64,000 nucleotides of DNA, from assembly GCA_035772405.1 (NCBI GenBank), contig JAYKKM010000307.1, forward strand, positions 2,501 to 66,500. Reading direction: 5' to 3'. Both the position numbers and the translations under genes were made by a program. Positions 51,863 to 63,554 of this stretch are shown here, piece after piece (positions within the stretch are counted from its first letter, which is position 1; every line of letters starts with the position of its first letter). Below the pieces are notes generated by a model. That model was not told the origin of the DNA, searched no databases, and saw nothing but the letters and a program-made list of their open reading frames with translations. This DNA comes from Chrysogorgia sp. JL179-B06 (lineage: Eukaryota; Cnidaria; Anthozoa; Scleralcyonacea; Chrysogorgiidae).

Positions 51863-53568
51863 TTAAGAACAACACATGAGGTTCCCTTTTCCTAAATACC
51901 CATGTCGGGCCAATATAAACTGCCTATATGCCCCTTTACGAAAAGCTCTCGTGCTACTATCCTCACGGTCATTTCTTATGTCACTTGTATTTCTGATACA
52001 AAGTTCAAGCACATCTGGGTCTAGGCAAATTTTTACGAAACGAGAGGAAAGTGTTATGCACTTTTTCTGTCTGCAGCACTTGTTTTCCATTTCTTGAGGC
52101 ATTGGCCTACAATTTGAGCAGACACACCAGGAAGGGGCAGCATCAAGATCTCCTGTTGTGTCTTGACCTTGGTGATGACTTGCTCCACTTGTATCCTCTG
52201 CCTCAGCAGGTTCATCACTAAAGTCATCCAAAAGCTCTACAGGTATGTTCTCATCCAGATCATCCTCTGCAATCAGTAGAGTGTGGATGTAGTCCATACT
52301 CCCGATTCCTCGCCTCAGACCCCTTATTGCCAGTTTTCTCCTCATCAAGTGTATGAATGAATGCCTATAGATTTTATAGCATAATTATAACAAATCATAA
52401 GTGATATTTACTATTTATTTACATGGTACCATATATCTCTATTAATGGCCCCCATCTCAAAGGCCCCACCTAGGGATGATCCGATCAAAGAAATATCCAA
52501 TTTACCGATCCGACAAATTCCGACCCGATATATCCCCAGGGGAATGATCAAAAAATTAGGAGGACATTCGGGGAGTCTAAATTGTTGACTAAATTTTTCC
52601 TTTCAAATATGCAAAAAGCGAGGAATTTACAAATTTCTAAGTCCCAGGGGTGGGAAATTTGCAATGAATTTGAAATTTGTTTACAAATCCCCAGGGTATT
52701 GCCCGGGGTGGGGGGATGGTAACAGGAAGAATTGACTCATGCATTGCTGTGATTACTGTGTTCGTGCTAAAGTTAGTTTACTACATTTTTTGCTTAGTAT
52801 ACAAACTTACTATTTAGCTAAATCAAGCCCCATCTCCATTATATTAAACCCCCCAACAATGCCAGAAATATCACCTAGCCAGGGTAGCTCATATCTAATT
52901 TGAACACACAAAATTTTTCTCAGCTTTTCCAGTTAGCCTGGTTCATATGATAAGGTAGTTTGCTCATAATTTGTGTTAATTGTGTATACAAATATACAGT
53001 ATGTTTTGAAAAATAATATGTTGTCATGTTTTTATAATTCTACAGCTACAGGCTGACTCGAATATATTTTAATGCAGTATATGTCCATGAATTACGAAGT
53101 CAAATACCTTTACATCATTATGTTCCTTTTCTCTTTGCTGATCCTCAGTCTCAACATTTTGATTTGATTTCGTTAAACCACGAAATCCTTCTTTCGATCG
53201 AAGCGATGATCTTTCGCCTACTCTATTTTCTTCTGCATTTCCCTGTAACAACAAAAAGTTAAACGTGAAAGATATTTCCTGACCACAATAATATAAAATA
53301 TTATGAAAGAAATATTAAATAGATTTTTATCGGCAAACATACCCTGTTCTTGCAAGGTTTATTGCGAGTTCCACACTTGCAGTCGACAGAACACTCGACG
53401 TTTTTCCCCTTGCACGGGCAACCTCTGGTGCTATTTTCCTTTCTTTTTGTGGCACACGAACTTTTACAATAGCAATGGCTAACCTGTATTAAATTCAGCA
53501 AGAGTCTATTTCACCAATAAATAAATGCAAATATATGCATTCATTTACATACTCACCGACGCCTCCAT
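51863..53568 (-). CDS. transposon gene B: CXC-like cluster plus P2X7-type C-terminal domain
   Basis: Exons on the minus strand are 53568-53557 (MEAS, donor GTGAGT), 53483-53343 (47 codons: SHCYCKSSCATKRKENSTRG, CPCKGKNVECSVDCKCG, KPCKNR), 53242-53108 (45 codons, charged) and 52364-51863. All junctions are phase 0. Exon 4 begins AFIHTLDEE, shifts one base, then reads LAIRGLRRGIGSMDYIHTLL, an acidic stretch, and WCVCSNCRPMPQEMENKCC, KKCITLSSRFVKICLD, FRKGAYRQFILARHGYLGKG ending in CCS. The last part matches the cysteine-rich cytoplasmic (ballast) domain of P2X7 receptors. The first resembles the EZH2-type CXC cluster. There is no membrane segment, so this is not a receptor. Zinc-bound DNA or RNA binding is the simplest guess. 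Confidence 0.75.
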
Positions 53569-53630
53569 GATGCTTTGGGCAGTACGAAGCAATTTCCGTC
53601 CTATTCCGACATATTCCGAAAATAAAAAAA

Positions 53631-53656
53631 TATGCGCAGATGGTGACACTGCTCCT
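53631..53656. promoter_or_regulatory. right terminal inverted repeat of the two-gene transposon
   Basis: TGCGCAGATGGTGACACTGC followed by TCCT mirrors the left end. Gene B's ATG lies about 63 bases inward, the same distance as gene A's from the left end. Confidence 0.8.
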
Positions 53657-53668
53657 TTAAATTTAACT

Positions 53669-54496
53669 ATGCCTCCAAAATTACGAAATCAGGATTCTGA
53701 AAGCTTAACGATCGCTTCTATCAGAACATTATGGGAAAAGGAATTCCTACCCAGCATTAGGAACGAAATTAAAGCAGAGATTGACGATATGAAGCGAGAA
53801 ATAACGTCGCTTACAGCAAAATGCAACGATATTGAAAACTCACAGAAGTTCCTCTCCAGTGAATATGATAGCCTTAAAGGTTCGCTACAAGGGACAAAGA
53901 AAGATATCTCAGAAGCTTCTAACACCTTGAAGTCCTTAAATGACAGAATTGGGATCCATGAACAAACAAGATCTACATGAAACGGGCGAAACGCTGGATA
54001 ACCTACAACAGTATCTACGCCGAGATTGCATCGAGATTACGGGAATACCAATACCCCCAAAGGATGACCCGAAACAAATAGCAGTGCAAGTTGGTGAAAT
54101 GCTTGGAATTCAACTATCTGAACACCACATATCAACCGCTCATCGCCTCCCACCAACTCGAAAGGTAAAGGATCGCATTATCGTAAAGTTCGTGCATAAA
54201 GACATGAGGGAAGCATTTTACAAGAATCGAAGTAAGTTAATCAGGAAAAAGTCAAAAGACGTTCCTCTAATTGAAAGTGAGTATGGTAATCTATTCATGA
54301 AACCGATAACATTTATATCAACGAGTCGCTGACTTTCCACAGAAAAAGACTTCTCGGTAAGGTAAACGAATATAAGCGCAGGAATAAGTGGAAATACGTT
54401 TGGACGGTGAATGGAAAGATCTTATTAAGGGAATCTGAAAGTTCTAGGGTCTTTGAGTTTACTAGTATAGATCAGTTTGAAAGCTTTTTGGGATAG
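53669..54496 (+). pseudogene. LINE ORF1 protein (coiled coil, L1-ORF1-like C-terminal)
   Basis: The start MPPKLRNQDSESLTIASIRT leads into a coiled coil (EIKAEIDDMKREITSLTAKC, SEYDSLKGSLQGTKKDISEA). A 4-base duplication ACAA near 53960 shifts the frame. The next frame has DNLQQYLRRDCIEITGIPIP, QLSEHHISTAHRLPPTR and RIIVKFVHKDMREAFYKNR, an RRM-like nucleic-acid-binding core. A second shift near 54290 leads to YINESLTFHRKRLLGKVNEY and KWKYVWTVNGKILLRESE. ORF1 proteins of this type coat LINE RNA as trimers. Confidence 0.8.
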
Positions 54497-54570
54497 TCTG
54501 ACTGTTAATTAACTATATTGTGTGTATGCATGCGTGATTGCACGCATAACTTAAGTCTAGTTAAGATTAA

Positions 54571-57485
54571 ATGTTCTCCATGAATGAACTCGATTGTAAT
54601 AGCTTACAACAACAATTACCCTTTGCTAATCTGAATGACAGGCAATTTAATTATTTGTTTAATTGTACAACTAGAGAATTAGACTCAGATATGGATTTGT
54701 ATAATATCTTACCAAATCCAGATAAATTAGATGAAAATGACCCTGATAACATGTTGACCAATTCAGTGTCAGACTATTACTCGCTTGACAAAATCAACAA
54801 TATACTGAATGCATCAGGACCTGAGGCACTCTCAGTTTTTCACTGCAATGTAAGAAGTCTCCCAAAAAACCTTACTTTATTACATGACTTGATACACTCT
54901 GTTTCTTCTAAACTGGATATTTTAGCTGTCACCGAGACAAAATTAAATGAAAACACTGTAACTAATGTTGATATCCCTGGCTATAGTTTCTACCACGTTG
55001 ATTCGACAACTAATGCGGGAGGTTCTGGAATATATGTTAAACAAAACCTAAAAACTATTGCCAGACCAGATATCAAACTGTTATTAGATGATGTGGAATC
55101 TTGTTGGGTTGAGATTGAATCCGACCATACTTGCAATATTAACAAGAATATCATAGTAGGCTGTATTTACAGGCATATATAGAACATCTTGACGAGTTGC
55201 TAAGGCATCTTAATCAGCTCAAACATCAAGTTATAATATTAGGCAATATCAATATTGATTTTCTCCGTTATGTTACCTTTAACTCTAACTTTATTCCTAT
55301 TATTACTAAACCTACCAGAATAACTGACCACACTAAAACGCTAATCGACCATATTTACATTAACAAGTCCATATATCAAGCTAAATCTGGAATTGCTGTA
55401 TTCGATATATCAGATCATCTACCTGTATTTAACATTATAAATATACCTTGCAAGAGATTGAATGAAAAGCGGTTTTACCGCGATTACAAGTCTTTTAATA
55501 AAGATGAATATATTCGTGACCTATCACAAATTGATTGGCATGAAAAACTTCGAGATTTAGGAAATAATCTACATCAGACCACAAAAAATATAATTGATAC
55601 TTTGGAAGAAGTAACACAAAAGCATGCGCCTATAAAGGAAGTACCTCGTAGTAAATTAAAACAATTTGATAAGCCATGGATTACTAATGGCATTCTAAAA
55701 TCAATTAAAGTTAAACCGCGAATGTACCGATCACATTTCTTCAGTAACGATGTGGGGAAAGTTATGCAGTATAAACAATATGCCAATAAATTGAATAAAT
55801 TAAAGCTATAAGCAAAACTAGGTATTATAATAGCCAGTCTAATTAAACGTCATCCAAAAGGACAGTTATCTCCTTCACGATTAATAAGAAATGGAAATAT
55901 ATACACTGATAAATATGATATAGCTAATCAATTCAATCAACACTTTATTAATGTCGGCCCTAATTTGGCGAGCAAATTAAATACGTCCTGTTCCAACCCA
56001 ACAGCATACATACAGAATTCACCTATATCGAGTTTTGTAATGTCAACTGTGACTGAATCGCAAGTACGACAATTGTTTATCTCATTGGATGGAAATAAGT
56101 CTTCCATCAGCTATATTGGCTCCAATTTTTACTTGTATTTATAATGAATCAATAAACACTGGCGTTGTCCCAAATGCTTTAAAAATTTCGCGTATTACAC
56201 CAATTTACAAACATGGCATAGAAACTGATCCAAACAATTTTCGACCAATATCAATACTATCACCATTAATTTTTGATTACCAATTTGGATTTAGAAAAGG
56301 ATATTCAACAGAGCAAGCTATTCTGGAAATTACAGATAGTCTAAAGTCGGCAATTGATAATAAAAAAATAACTTGTGGTTTGTTTTTAGACTTCTCTAAA
56401 GCATTTGTTACGGTCAATCATGACATTCTGTTGGCGAAACTATATAAATATGGCATACGTGGTACTCCTTTTACATGGTTCAGTAATTATTTAAACAATA
56501 GGCAACAATACGTCAAAATAGGAAACACTGAATCGAACTACTTAACAATGACTTGTGGAGTTCCTCAAGGTCGACTCTTGGGCCACTTCTATTTATTCTA
56601 TATATAAATGATATGCCAAACTGTTCAAATAAACTTTCATTTCGAATCTTTGCCAATGATTCCAATGTGTTTTACTCAAGCACGAATATTGATGATGTTG
56701 AAAAAGTGATGAATGAAGAGCTAAACCATATATTTCACTATTGCGATGCTAATAAATTGTCAATTAATATAAATAAAACTAATTTTATGGTAATAACCTC
56801 TAATAAGAGACGAGTACGCGACATAAAACTTATTAGAAACATTGAACAAAAAAACTATATTAAATATCTAGGTATATACATAGATAAAAATTTAAGCTGG
56901 GAACAACAAATTAGCCACGTGAATAATAAACTTGCCAAGAACACTGGAATTATTAATAAACTCCGATATTACGTTGATTTAAAGATGCTAAAGCAACTCT
57001 ACTTTACTCTCATCTATCCCTATATTAACTATGGATTGATGAGTTGGGGAAATGTTTATGCCTCGAAATTGAAGAAATTGAAATCATGTCAAAATAAATG
57101 CATTAGAAGTATATTCTTTGCAGACAAACGAGAGAATGCTACATTGTATTACAGCCTATTAGGTATTCTTAAATTAGACAATGTTTTCAAACTCAAATTA
57201 GCAGTATTTACTTATAAAGTTTTAAATGAAAAAAGTAAACTACCTATAATATTTTCTTACACTATTATTCTAGCATCATCGCGACACTCATACAATACTA
57301 GATTTGCTGCACAATGCAACTTCCCTAGACCAAATGCCCGAACTAATTTTGGAACTCAAACCTTTTTATTCGCTTCGTCTAAAATTTGGGAGACTATCGA
57401 TAATGAAATTAAACATTCAAAATCAATTTCTTTATTTAAGAAAATATATAGTCAATCTTTGCTCATTTCGCAAACAAAAGTATAA
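54571..57485 (+). pseudogene. LINE ORF2 (endonuclease and RT) with catalytic substitutions
   Basis: The endonuclease (54571-55182, 55197-55811) has VFHCNVRSLPKNLTLLHDLI, AVTETKLNENT and the terminal ISDHLPVFNI. The metal-binding box reads LGNINIDFL where GD(F/I)N is expected. A deletion lies before 55197 and another near 55265. RT (56089-57485) has ISRITPIYKHG, YQFGFRKGYSTEQAIL, FLDFSKAFVTVNHD (Val for the usual Asp after AF), then a shift and LGPLLFILYINDM. The catalytic box is FANDSNV, with Asn for the first Asp. The C-terminal part is long and intact (KYLGIYIDKNLSWEQQIS, RHSYNTRFAAQ). Confidence 0.85.
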
Positions 57486-58349
57486 ATAGATCAGTAATTC
57501 TCACTATTGTGGAGACTTGATTATCTATGTAATAGCTACCGTCCTTAATAATTTTGAATAGTAATTAAACATAGGCAGTGACCAACTCGAAAGCTTACAG
57601 CTACTTTGGCCACTGCGCATGGTAAAACCTTTGTATTAACTTCTCCTTACCTATTTAAACTTGTAACTTTTATAATTAATTTTTGTAATTTATAATGAAA
57701 ACGTGTAAAACTTAATAAATCTTGAATCTAATCTTGACTGTGCAAAGCTGTGATCCCGCCTTGCTCTTTTAGCTGGTAACTCCAGTGCTGAAAATGTTAC
57801 TGGTCTACCTTTTCCCACCACTTGGCGACTTCCATTGCCAGACTTTCTCTTTCTATTAGGCTGGACTTTGATTTTCTTCCCATTCTTCCCCTTACCTAGC
57901 TCATATGAACCAAAGTTAAAGAGACCTGATGTCAATTTCCATGCATTGAAGAAGCAAGTTTTTTTACTCTTTGGGAAAACTGCATCATTCCTTTAGCCAA
58001 ATTTTTATCTTGGGTGGATGCCAATTTTGCACACATCAACTGACATGCTTCTGTAACAGCAGCTTGGGCTGCATTTATATCATCCAACATCATCATCACA
58101 TGTACTACTATGGCATGCTGGCATGCTGTTACCTCACAATCCTCTGCTTCTGTGATGGCTTCACTTCTTGTGGCAGCTGTGGCATCCATCTCAGGTTGAT
58201 GTGGATCACGCAAATTTGTGTAGTATTGCAATGGCAACCTTCACAAGGTTTTGCCTGATTTCTGGACTGGCAATCGGGACAAAATTTATGCAATTTGCCA
58301 TTTTTGCAGCCCAGAGCATATATTGGTGTTTGCATGGAGAACCATCCTT

Positions 58350-59090
58350 ACCAACTTCACGTTCCTATAGTCATGTCCACAGTGTAGCTAGAAATCAATA
58401 AGTAAAATAAGTTAGGGTTTTGGAAAACCTATGGGCTAACAAGAAAAAAAGTAGATTGCTATGTGTCAGACATTTATTGTACAACCTACTGTACAGTAGG
58501 ATGCATTGTTTTTTAAATATAAACAAAGACTAAAGATATTTTGTTTTAAATTTTCTTTTTTTCAAAATAATTTCTTCACAATTTTTTAAAAACTGAAACT
58601 GCAGTATCAAAAAAATGTTTAAGCCTAAATCCCATGCATATTTTATGGTAAATTTTACTTTTCTGCATCACTGCATGGAAGTTTCCAGTACTGCAAATAA
58701 TATTTTTTTTAAAAATCTAATACCTGATGAATGCTCCACTAGATAGAGATTTCTTACCTATGAAAAGTGAAGCTTCTGTTTACTCCTCTGGGTTAACTGG
58801 GAGCAGGAAGAAAAAGTTCAAAAACAAATATGGTAAAATTTTGATCCTCAAAATTTGAATAATGCAACATTTTGAGGATCAAAATTGGGAGGATAAAAAT
58901 AGACTTTATTTGTTTTTGAACTTTTACTTCCTGTTTCCGGTTACCCAGACAAGTAAACAGAAGCTTCACTTTTCACATGCTAGTGCATTAATATATCTAC
59001 GGTTTGAAATCTTGCCACAGTAGCTCTGGGAAAATGGGGAATAGGTAATGATTTCATACTTGGTTATAATGTAAAAAAGTATGAATTTAT
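58350..59090. other. non-coding insertion region within the MULE-like gene
   Basis: Apart from the foldback at 58761-58975, a smaller inverted pair (TTCATACTT/AAGTATGAA near 59055-59085) lies here. No coding frame connects the flanking exons; an intron or composite insertion is possible. Confidence 0.5.
58761..58975. mobile_element. palindromic foldback MITE
   Basis: TGAAAAGTGAAGCTTCTGTT starts a left arm that pairs nearly end to end with the right arm (AACAGAAGCTTCACTTTTCA). Inner blocks GTTCAAAAACAAAT and GATCCTCAAAAT are also paired. The loop is only about 13 bases. It lies within the MULE-like gene. Confidence 0.85.
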
Positions 59091-61252
59091 TACATTAAGT
59101 TCCCCACTTTTCCAGGACTGGCAATATACACCATGTTTTAAATCTACTTCACACATATTTAACAGACTCACATACCATTTGTCTTCCTCTGATACACTGC
59201 ATACTTCGAAAATGCTATTTGGAAACTGCTGAACTGTTTCCAGGAATTTCTTCTGCATATCTTCAGAAGGTACTTTGAATCCTTGGCCACCATCACAGTT
59301 CTCTTTCTTTCTTCCCATGAAGCGTCTTCGATAATGGCCATCAAAGCTTCCATCTGCTACCGAGAGCAACTTCTCTTTATAGTGGTCTTCCAGGTCGATA
59401 GTAAGCCGATCAAAAAGTGCAACCACATTGAACTCTTTCACTCTTCCAAGAATGATATCTTTCAGGACCAAGAACTGAGACTCAACAAAATTGTTGGTTT
59501 GGTTCCCTCTCACCAGCAAAGATGTTCGAAAACAAAGGGCAAATGACTGCCTTTCCTCATACAAGCCTTCAAAATAGGCTATAGCTTTTGGATATGCTTC
59601 TGCAATCTCATCGCATAGAATTTCGCTGTAATAAACTGGCATACAGGGCATTCTTGAATATGCTCAGGATGTGAGTTCTGGCATCTTGGCTGACTTGGTG
59701 GTTCTTATCTATTAACCACCTCCATGTTTGCTGAAGGTATGAAAAATACACAGCAACAAATTTACAGATGGCCACACAGCTTTAAGTGCATTTCTTTCTT
59801 CTTGGCAGTTATCAGTTAACATAACCTTTGGGCCTACAGATGGACCACTGCCATGGAATGCATACTCTGGGAGACAATTATTTAACATAGTAAACCCTTG
59901 TTTTAAAGTACTCTCTTTCTCGTCACTAGTAATTAGCAAACCACATGGCAAGGCTCCTGCAACACTATGAGTACAAAGTTATGTTCTTCAGTGTTGGAAG
60001 TCGAATCAACAAATATAAGTTCACTAGACTGTTCAACATCTTTATGGACTCGCTTCATAAGTGGCGTAACCAGACTTACAATAAGTGGGGTATTGTCATC
60101 AGAGTATAACTGGTAGTTAATTGTAGCTTCTGGGTTGGCTTGCTTATACTCAAAGTTTTTCAACGAGTTTCTCAAACATACCCTCCTGATGACCTCCAAA
60201 CCGTTCTTTGGTATACTTGGTATATAAATGACTGAAGTCACGTCTTCTAGGTGTTATCGAGCGATCTGCTTTCTTTATGTGATATGTCATCTCATCACTG
60301 CAAGATGTCCTTAGTTCTTTCATGAAATGACGTGCACTGGATGGTGTATGGCCTGCTTCATATAATTTATTTATACTTTCAATGCACTGAGGAGACAGAT
60401 CTTTATAGTTAGAGGTTTCCAGAGTACAAATTGAGTGATTATGTTCCCAGTCAATGTCAATTGTGCAAACGTTGCTGGTATTAATTTTTACCACCATCTG
60501 GAAAGGACAATTGGTGTTCTTCACCCTTGTTATGGGATTTGTTACCTGTTTTCTTTGAGGATCTTTTGAAGGGCTCCATTTTCTAGTGTTGTGATGGCAT
60601 CTGTAGTAGTTTTTGGAGTAAGAACCCCTTGGTTGGTTTCTTCACTGTTTTGATCTTCAATGACACGTTGTTTATAGTCTCGAACTCTACCAACCAGCCG
60701 TTTATAGGCTTTCAGTTGTGATATCCGAACTGCTTGCTTTGAATTCAAACTTTTCCGGTGAACCAACCAAGCTATCCACTTCATAGTTAAAATCTTCAGG
60801 TAGATTTCTAATACTAGATTCTAAACCTTCATTTTCTGGCCCATTATCGGACTGATACCGCGTTGTAATCTCGTCTAAGGCAGAATCTATTAGTGCTTCG
60901 AAATCAACGTGTTTATCCGCCATCTTGGAAAAAAACAGATGTGTGTGTTGCGGGGACACAAGGGGTTACATGGGTAATAGAAGGATATCAGGTTGGTATC
61001 GACCGTTTGGGTTGGCAACGACCGTTTACGAGACGGAAAATTGCGTCGCCGACGTCCTGGATGTCTCGAAATGCATGCAGTTCGATCTCTTCAACTTCCT
61101 CTTGGTGGCTCACGATTGATCTTGGTACTTGCTCTTCAGATGGCAAGGAGCGCTCCCACTTTTTCCATCGTCTCAAGTGACTCTCATTGAGGTTTGCATC
61201 CCACGGCGTGTTCGTTTCACACACGTCTCGATATATCAGCTTGCCCTCTAGT

Positions 61253-61270
61253 GTTAGGGGTTAGGGTTAG
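61253..61270. repeat. telomeric filler at a deletion junction
   Basis: TTAGGGGTTAGGGTTAG lies exactly where the BEL/Pao frame jumps from KRGILS to the region before VCETNTPWD, in place of missing codons. Confidence 0.75.
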
Positions 61271-61509
61271 TTTTGCTAAGTATGCCACGCTTTGTCATCG
61301 GTGTGTTGTCATCTGAGAAAGTCACTGCCATAGTATCTGTACGCTTGTTCCACTTGAGACCAAGTAATTTAGATTAACGGGGTTTGACCATGAGTTGCTG
61401 CTTCGCATAAGACTGATCTTCTAGAACTTCTGACGATTCTTCAGCTTCTAACTGCGGTATGTTCGAGTTCCACTTGTGCAATTCGAACGTGGCGTCTCCC
61501 AATACAGTA

Positions 61510-61790
61510 AACACCCGCATATAAGAACAAATGGATTAAGAACACCAGGCTGAAATTTGGCCAATAAAGCCCCATTTTTACAAGAACAAGATCAGCCTGA
61601 AAAATTCAGCATGTTCTTATAAAATGGAAAAGGTGTCATAATTACATAAAAAACAAGTGATTTATAGGCTCAATGATACAGTATTGATTGTGATCATTAA
61701 AATCAAAGAATATTTATTAATTTATGCTAATTTTACATCTAGGGGCATTTTTGGGTAGTATTACTAATATAGAAATTTAAGAACATTTTA
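61510..61790. mobile_element. probable MITE inserted in the BEL/Pao RT
   Basis: The RT frame is interrupted between the LEGVLERHL box and FELHKWNSN by about 230-280 bp. It starts near ACAGTAAACACCCGCATATA and contains repeated (A/T)TAAGAACA words at both ends in different orientation. The exact boundaries and target-site duplication are not resolved. Confidence 0.45.
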
Positions 61791-62880
61791 AGAACACTTT
61801 GAGGCTGATTCTTTCCGACCTCTTGTCTAGGTGTCTTTCGAGGACTCCTTCGAGAAGATACGGTGATGAAACTAAGCCAAATAAGCCTCTTGTAAAACAC
61901 AAGGTCTCCAAAGTCGAGTGTTCGTCTTTTTGCCAATGAAACTGCAACGCGTCTCTCTCGCATTCCTTTATTCGGATCTGAAGGAATGCCTGGCGTATGT
62001 CTCCTGAAATCAACACCGTATAGGCTCTCTGCTGTATCAATACGTCCCAGAGTTTATTTTGCAATGTTGGTCCTGGGTGGAGGCATTCGTTGAGTGTTGG
62101 CGCGTTGGTGTTTGCTCTTGCGGAAGCGTCATATAGTCTCGGCGCGTTTTTGTAGTCTCGGCAGTCTCCTTGATAACGAACTTGTGTGGAATGTAGAACG
62201 CTTTGTTCTGCAGTATTTCTGGTGCTGGCTCCACTATACCCTCCCTGATAATCGTATCATATTCTTCGGTATGACCACTTCGCTGCAATTTCTTTGTCAG
62301 TCCGTTGAGACGGCGGAGACTCCCGGCTTCGTTAGATGGAAGAGGCAGATGGTTGTTTCTCAAGGGTAAACCCGTTTCATACCATCCTTCGGGTGAACGT
62401 TGTAACTGTTCCTTGATCATGCTTGGATGAATCTTTGAGACCGAGGATATCTAGACGACAAAGCTCTTTGTAGTTCGCTTTAGTTGTCTGGCACAGCAAC
62501 ATGGTGGTTTTGTCGAACTCTTTCCCAGGTGACATAATAAACAATTCCATTTTCGTGTATTCAGAAATGGGTTCACCAACTTTCCCAATAAGTGGCTTCT
62601 TGTCGGTCTTGATCTTGGTGTAGTCACCCATGCTAAGGATCACATTAATTGGTAATTGTGCTTTGGTGTCCTTGTCGGCCACATTGACTCGTTCCAAATG
62701 GGGATATCTTGCTTTCATCTCTTCATACTGTGGATTATCAATAAGATAATAGCTGGCTTTTATTCACCTTTGTCAATTTCACGTTCATTTGAAATGTGTT
62801 GTCAGTCGATTCTACCACGGCGTCGTTAGGTCTCCGACCTCCATCGGAGGTGCCACGTTTCGTAAATTACACGCCTCCCA

Positions 62881-63554
62881 GAGTATGTATCTACGAAAAA
62901 TCACTGATCTAGAAACCAAATTTAGCTTTTTACTTTAATGCATGTTTACCTCGATCGAATATCCTTCGCTTGCTCACTTCGCTCTCAAATTACATATACC
63001 CCCCGCAAACATGTCGATCACTTTTGGCTCTCTTGGTTCGTTCGTGGGAGTCACGCGATTTCCTAGTTTGCCCAAATCTCCAACAAGTTATCTTAAGGTG
63101 GTAGTCTACCCTAACGTTCGATCAACAGTTGAAATTAAAAAAAATAAATTTTGTTTTAATGACTTCTTTAATTATTCTATTTTAACCTCCTGTACTTTAT
63201 TTCCCGATATTTGAAAGAGTTTCTTCAAAATATCTATTTTTATGGAAGGATCTCATGAAATTGTGCACAGCAACCGTTTGCGGTGGTTTGTTTACTTTGG
63301 TTGCTATGGCCTTTCTACCCCCAAAATGTATGATTTTTTCCCCACAACCCCTCTGCTAGACGAGAAACATCCCCCTTTATGCCCGCACTAAAAGAATCCT
63401 GATCGCAGGTTGAAACAATGAATCAGGCTCTTTGTTTACATTGCTATACTGAAGAGTCTACTGAAGTTGTCTGCGAAGCGATACTTGGTTATCAAACAAT
63501 CTCTTTCAATCGAGCTGTTTACAAAGCGTTTTTAAGTTATTTTTTAACGTAAAA
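62881..63554. other. no gene called
   Basis: A plus-strand frame at 62942-63214 is open for 90 codons but has no support. The left 60 bases may be the protease end of the BEL/Pao element (minus strand, GDLTTPW). Confidence 0.4.

Larger units (their letters stand above)
49975..53656. mobile_element. TTAA-flanked transposon with two convergent spliced genes
   Basis: The left end AGGAGCAGTGTCACCATCTG (from 49975) continues CGCA and is mirrored exactly at the right end (to 53656). TTAA lies at 49971-49974 and 53657-53660. The 3682-bp interior has a plus-strand gene (50063-51705) and a minus-strand gene (53568-51863) whose 3' ends face each other with about 160 bp between them. Both start close to a terminus, so each terminal repeat may carry one promoter. 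Each gene has a clear GT-AG exon structure and only one or two apparent frameshifts, so the element decayed recently or carries sequence errors. Confidence 0.85.
53661..57722 (+). mobile_element. two-ORF LINE, decayed
   Basis: The element starts immediately right of the TTAA element's target site. ORF1 is 53669-54496, ORF2 about 54571-57485, and the 3' part ends near 57722 with AATAAATCTTGAATCTAATC. Frameshifts, internal deletions and catalytic substitutions affect ORF2. Untranslated sequence between ORFs is about 75 bp. Confidence 0.85.
57690..60959 (-). pseudogene. MULE/FAR1-like transposase with SWIM zinc finger
   Basis: From 60959 the minus strand reads MADKHVDFEALIDSALDEIT, then KAYKRLVGRVRDYKQRV (60730), a FAR1-like TRVKNTNCPFQMVVKINTSN and DWEHNHSICTLE (60520), SARHFMKELRTSCSDEMTYH, the RNase-H-like core ELIFVDSTSNTEEHNFVLIV and VMLTDNCQEERNALKAVWPS with CIFHTF (59780), NQTNNFVESQFLVLKD (59520), a SWIM end EVGKDGSPCKHQYMLWAAKM (58330) and a C-terminal region (57690-58237). 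Frameshifts occur at about 60715, 60540, 60230, 59940, 59700 and 57935. The interval 58350-59090 carries a foldback insertion, and the first Cys pair of SWIM is damaged. No terminal inverted repeats were located, so host domestication or simple truncation are both possible. Confidence 0.75.
60980..62880 (-). pseudogene. BEL/Pao retrotransposon pol remnant
   Basis: Minus-strand pieces in order are DNTFQMNVKLTKVNKSQL, MKARYPHLERVNVADKDTKA, INVILSMGDYTKIKT and ELFIMSPGKE (62718-62377), LQRSPEGWYETGLPL and SLRRLNGLTKKLQRS, FYIPHKFVIKET (62420-62037), the RT core NKLWDVLIQQRAYTVLISGD, IRQAFLQIRIKECERDALQF and CFTRGLFGLVSSPYLLEGVL (62064-61800). After an insertion come FELHKWNSNIPQLEAEE and KLLGLKWNKRTDT (61515-61330), then CETNTPWDANLNESHLRRWK and VEEIELHAF (61224-60988). 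The protease, RT and RNase-H-proximal order is that of Pao pol. Many shifts break it and no LTRs are identified. Confidence 0.85.

Noticed and set aside
53343..53483. A tesmin/TSO1-type CXC domain
   Set aside because: The cysteine spacing fits the EZH2-type cluster better than the tesmin repeat; called CXC-like only.
51863..53568. A P2X7 ion channel gene
   Set aside because: No transmembrane segments or extracellular ATP-binding domain; only the cytoplasmic cysteine domain is present.
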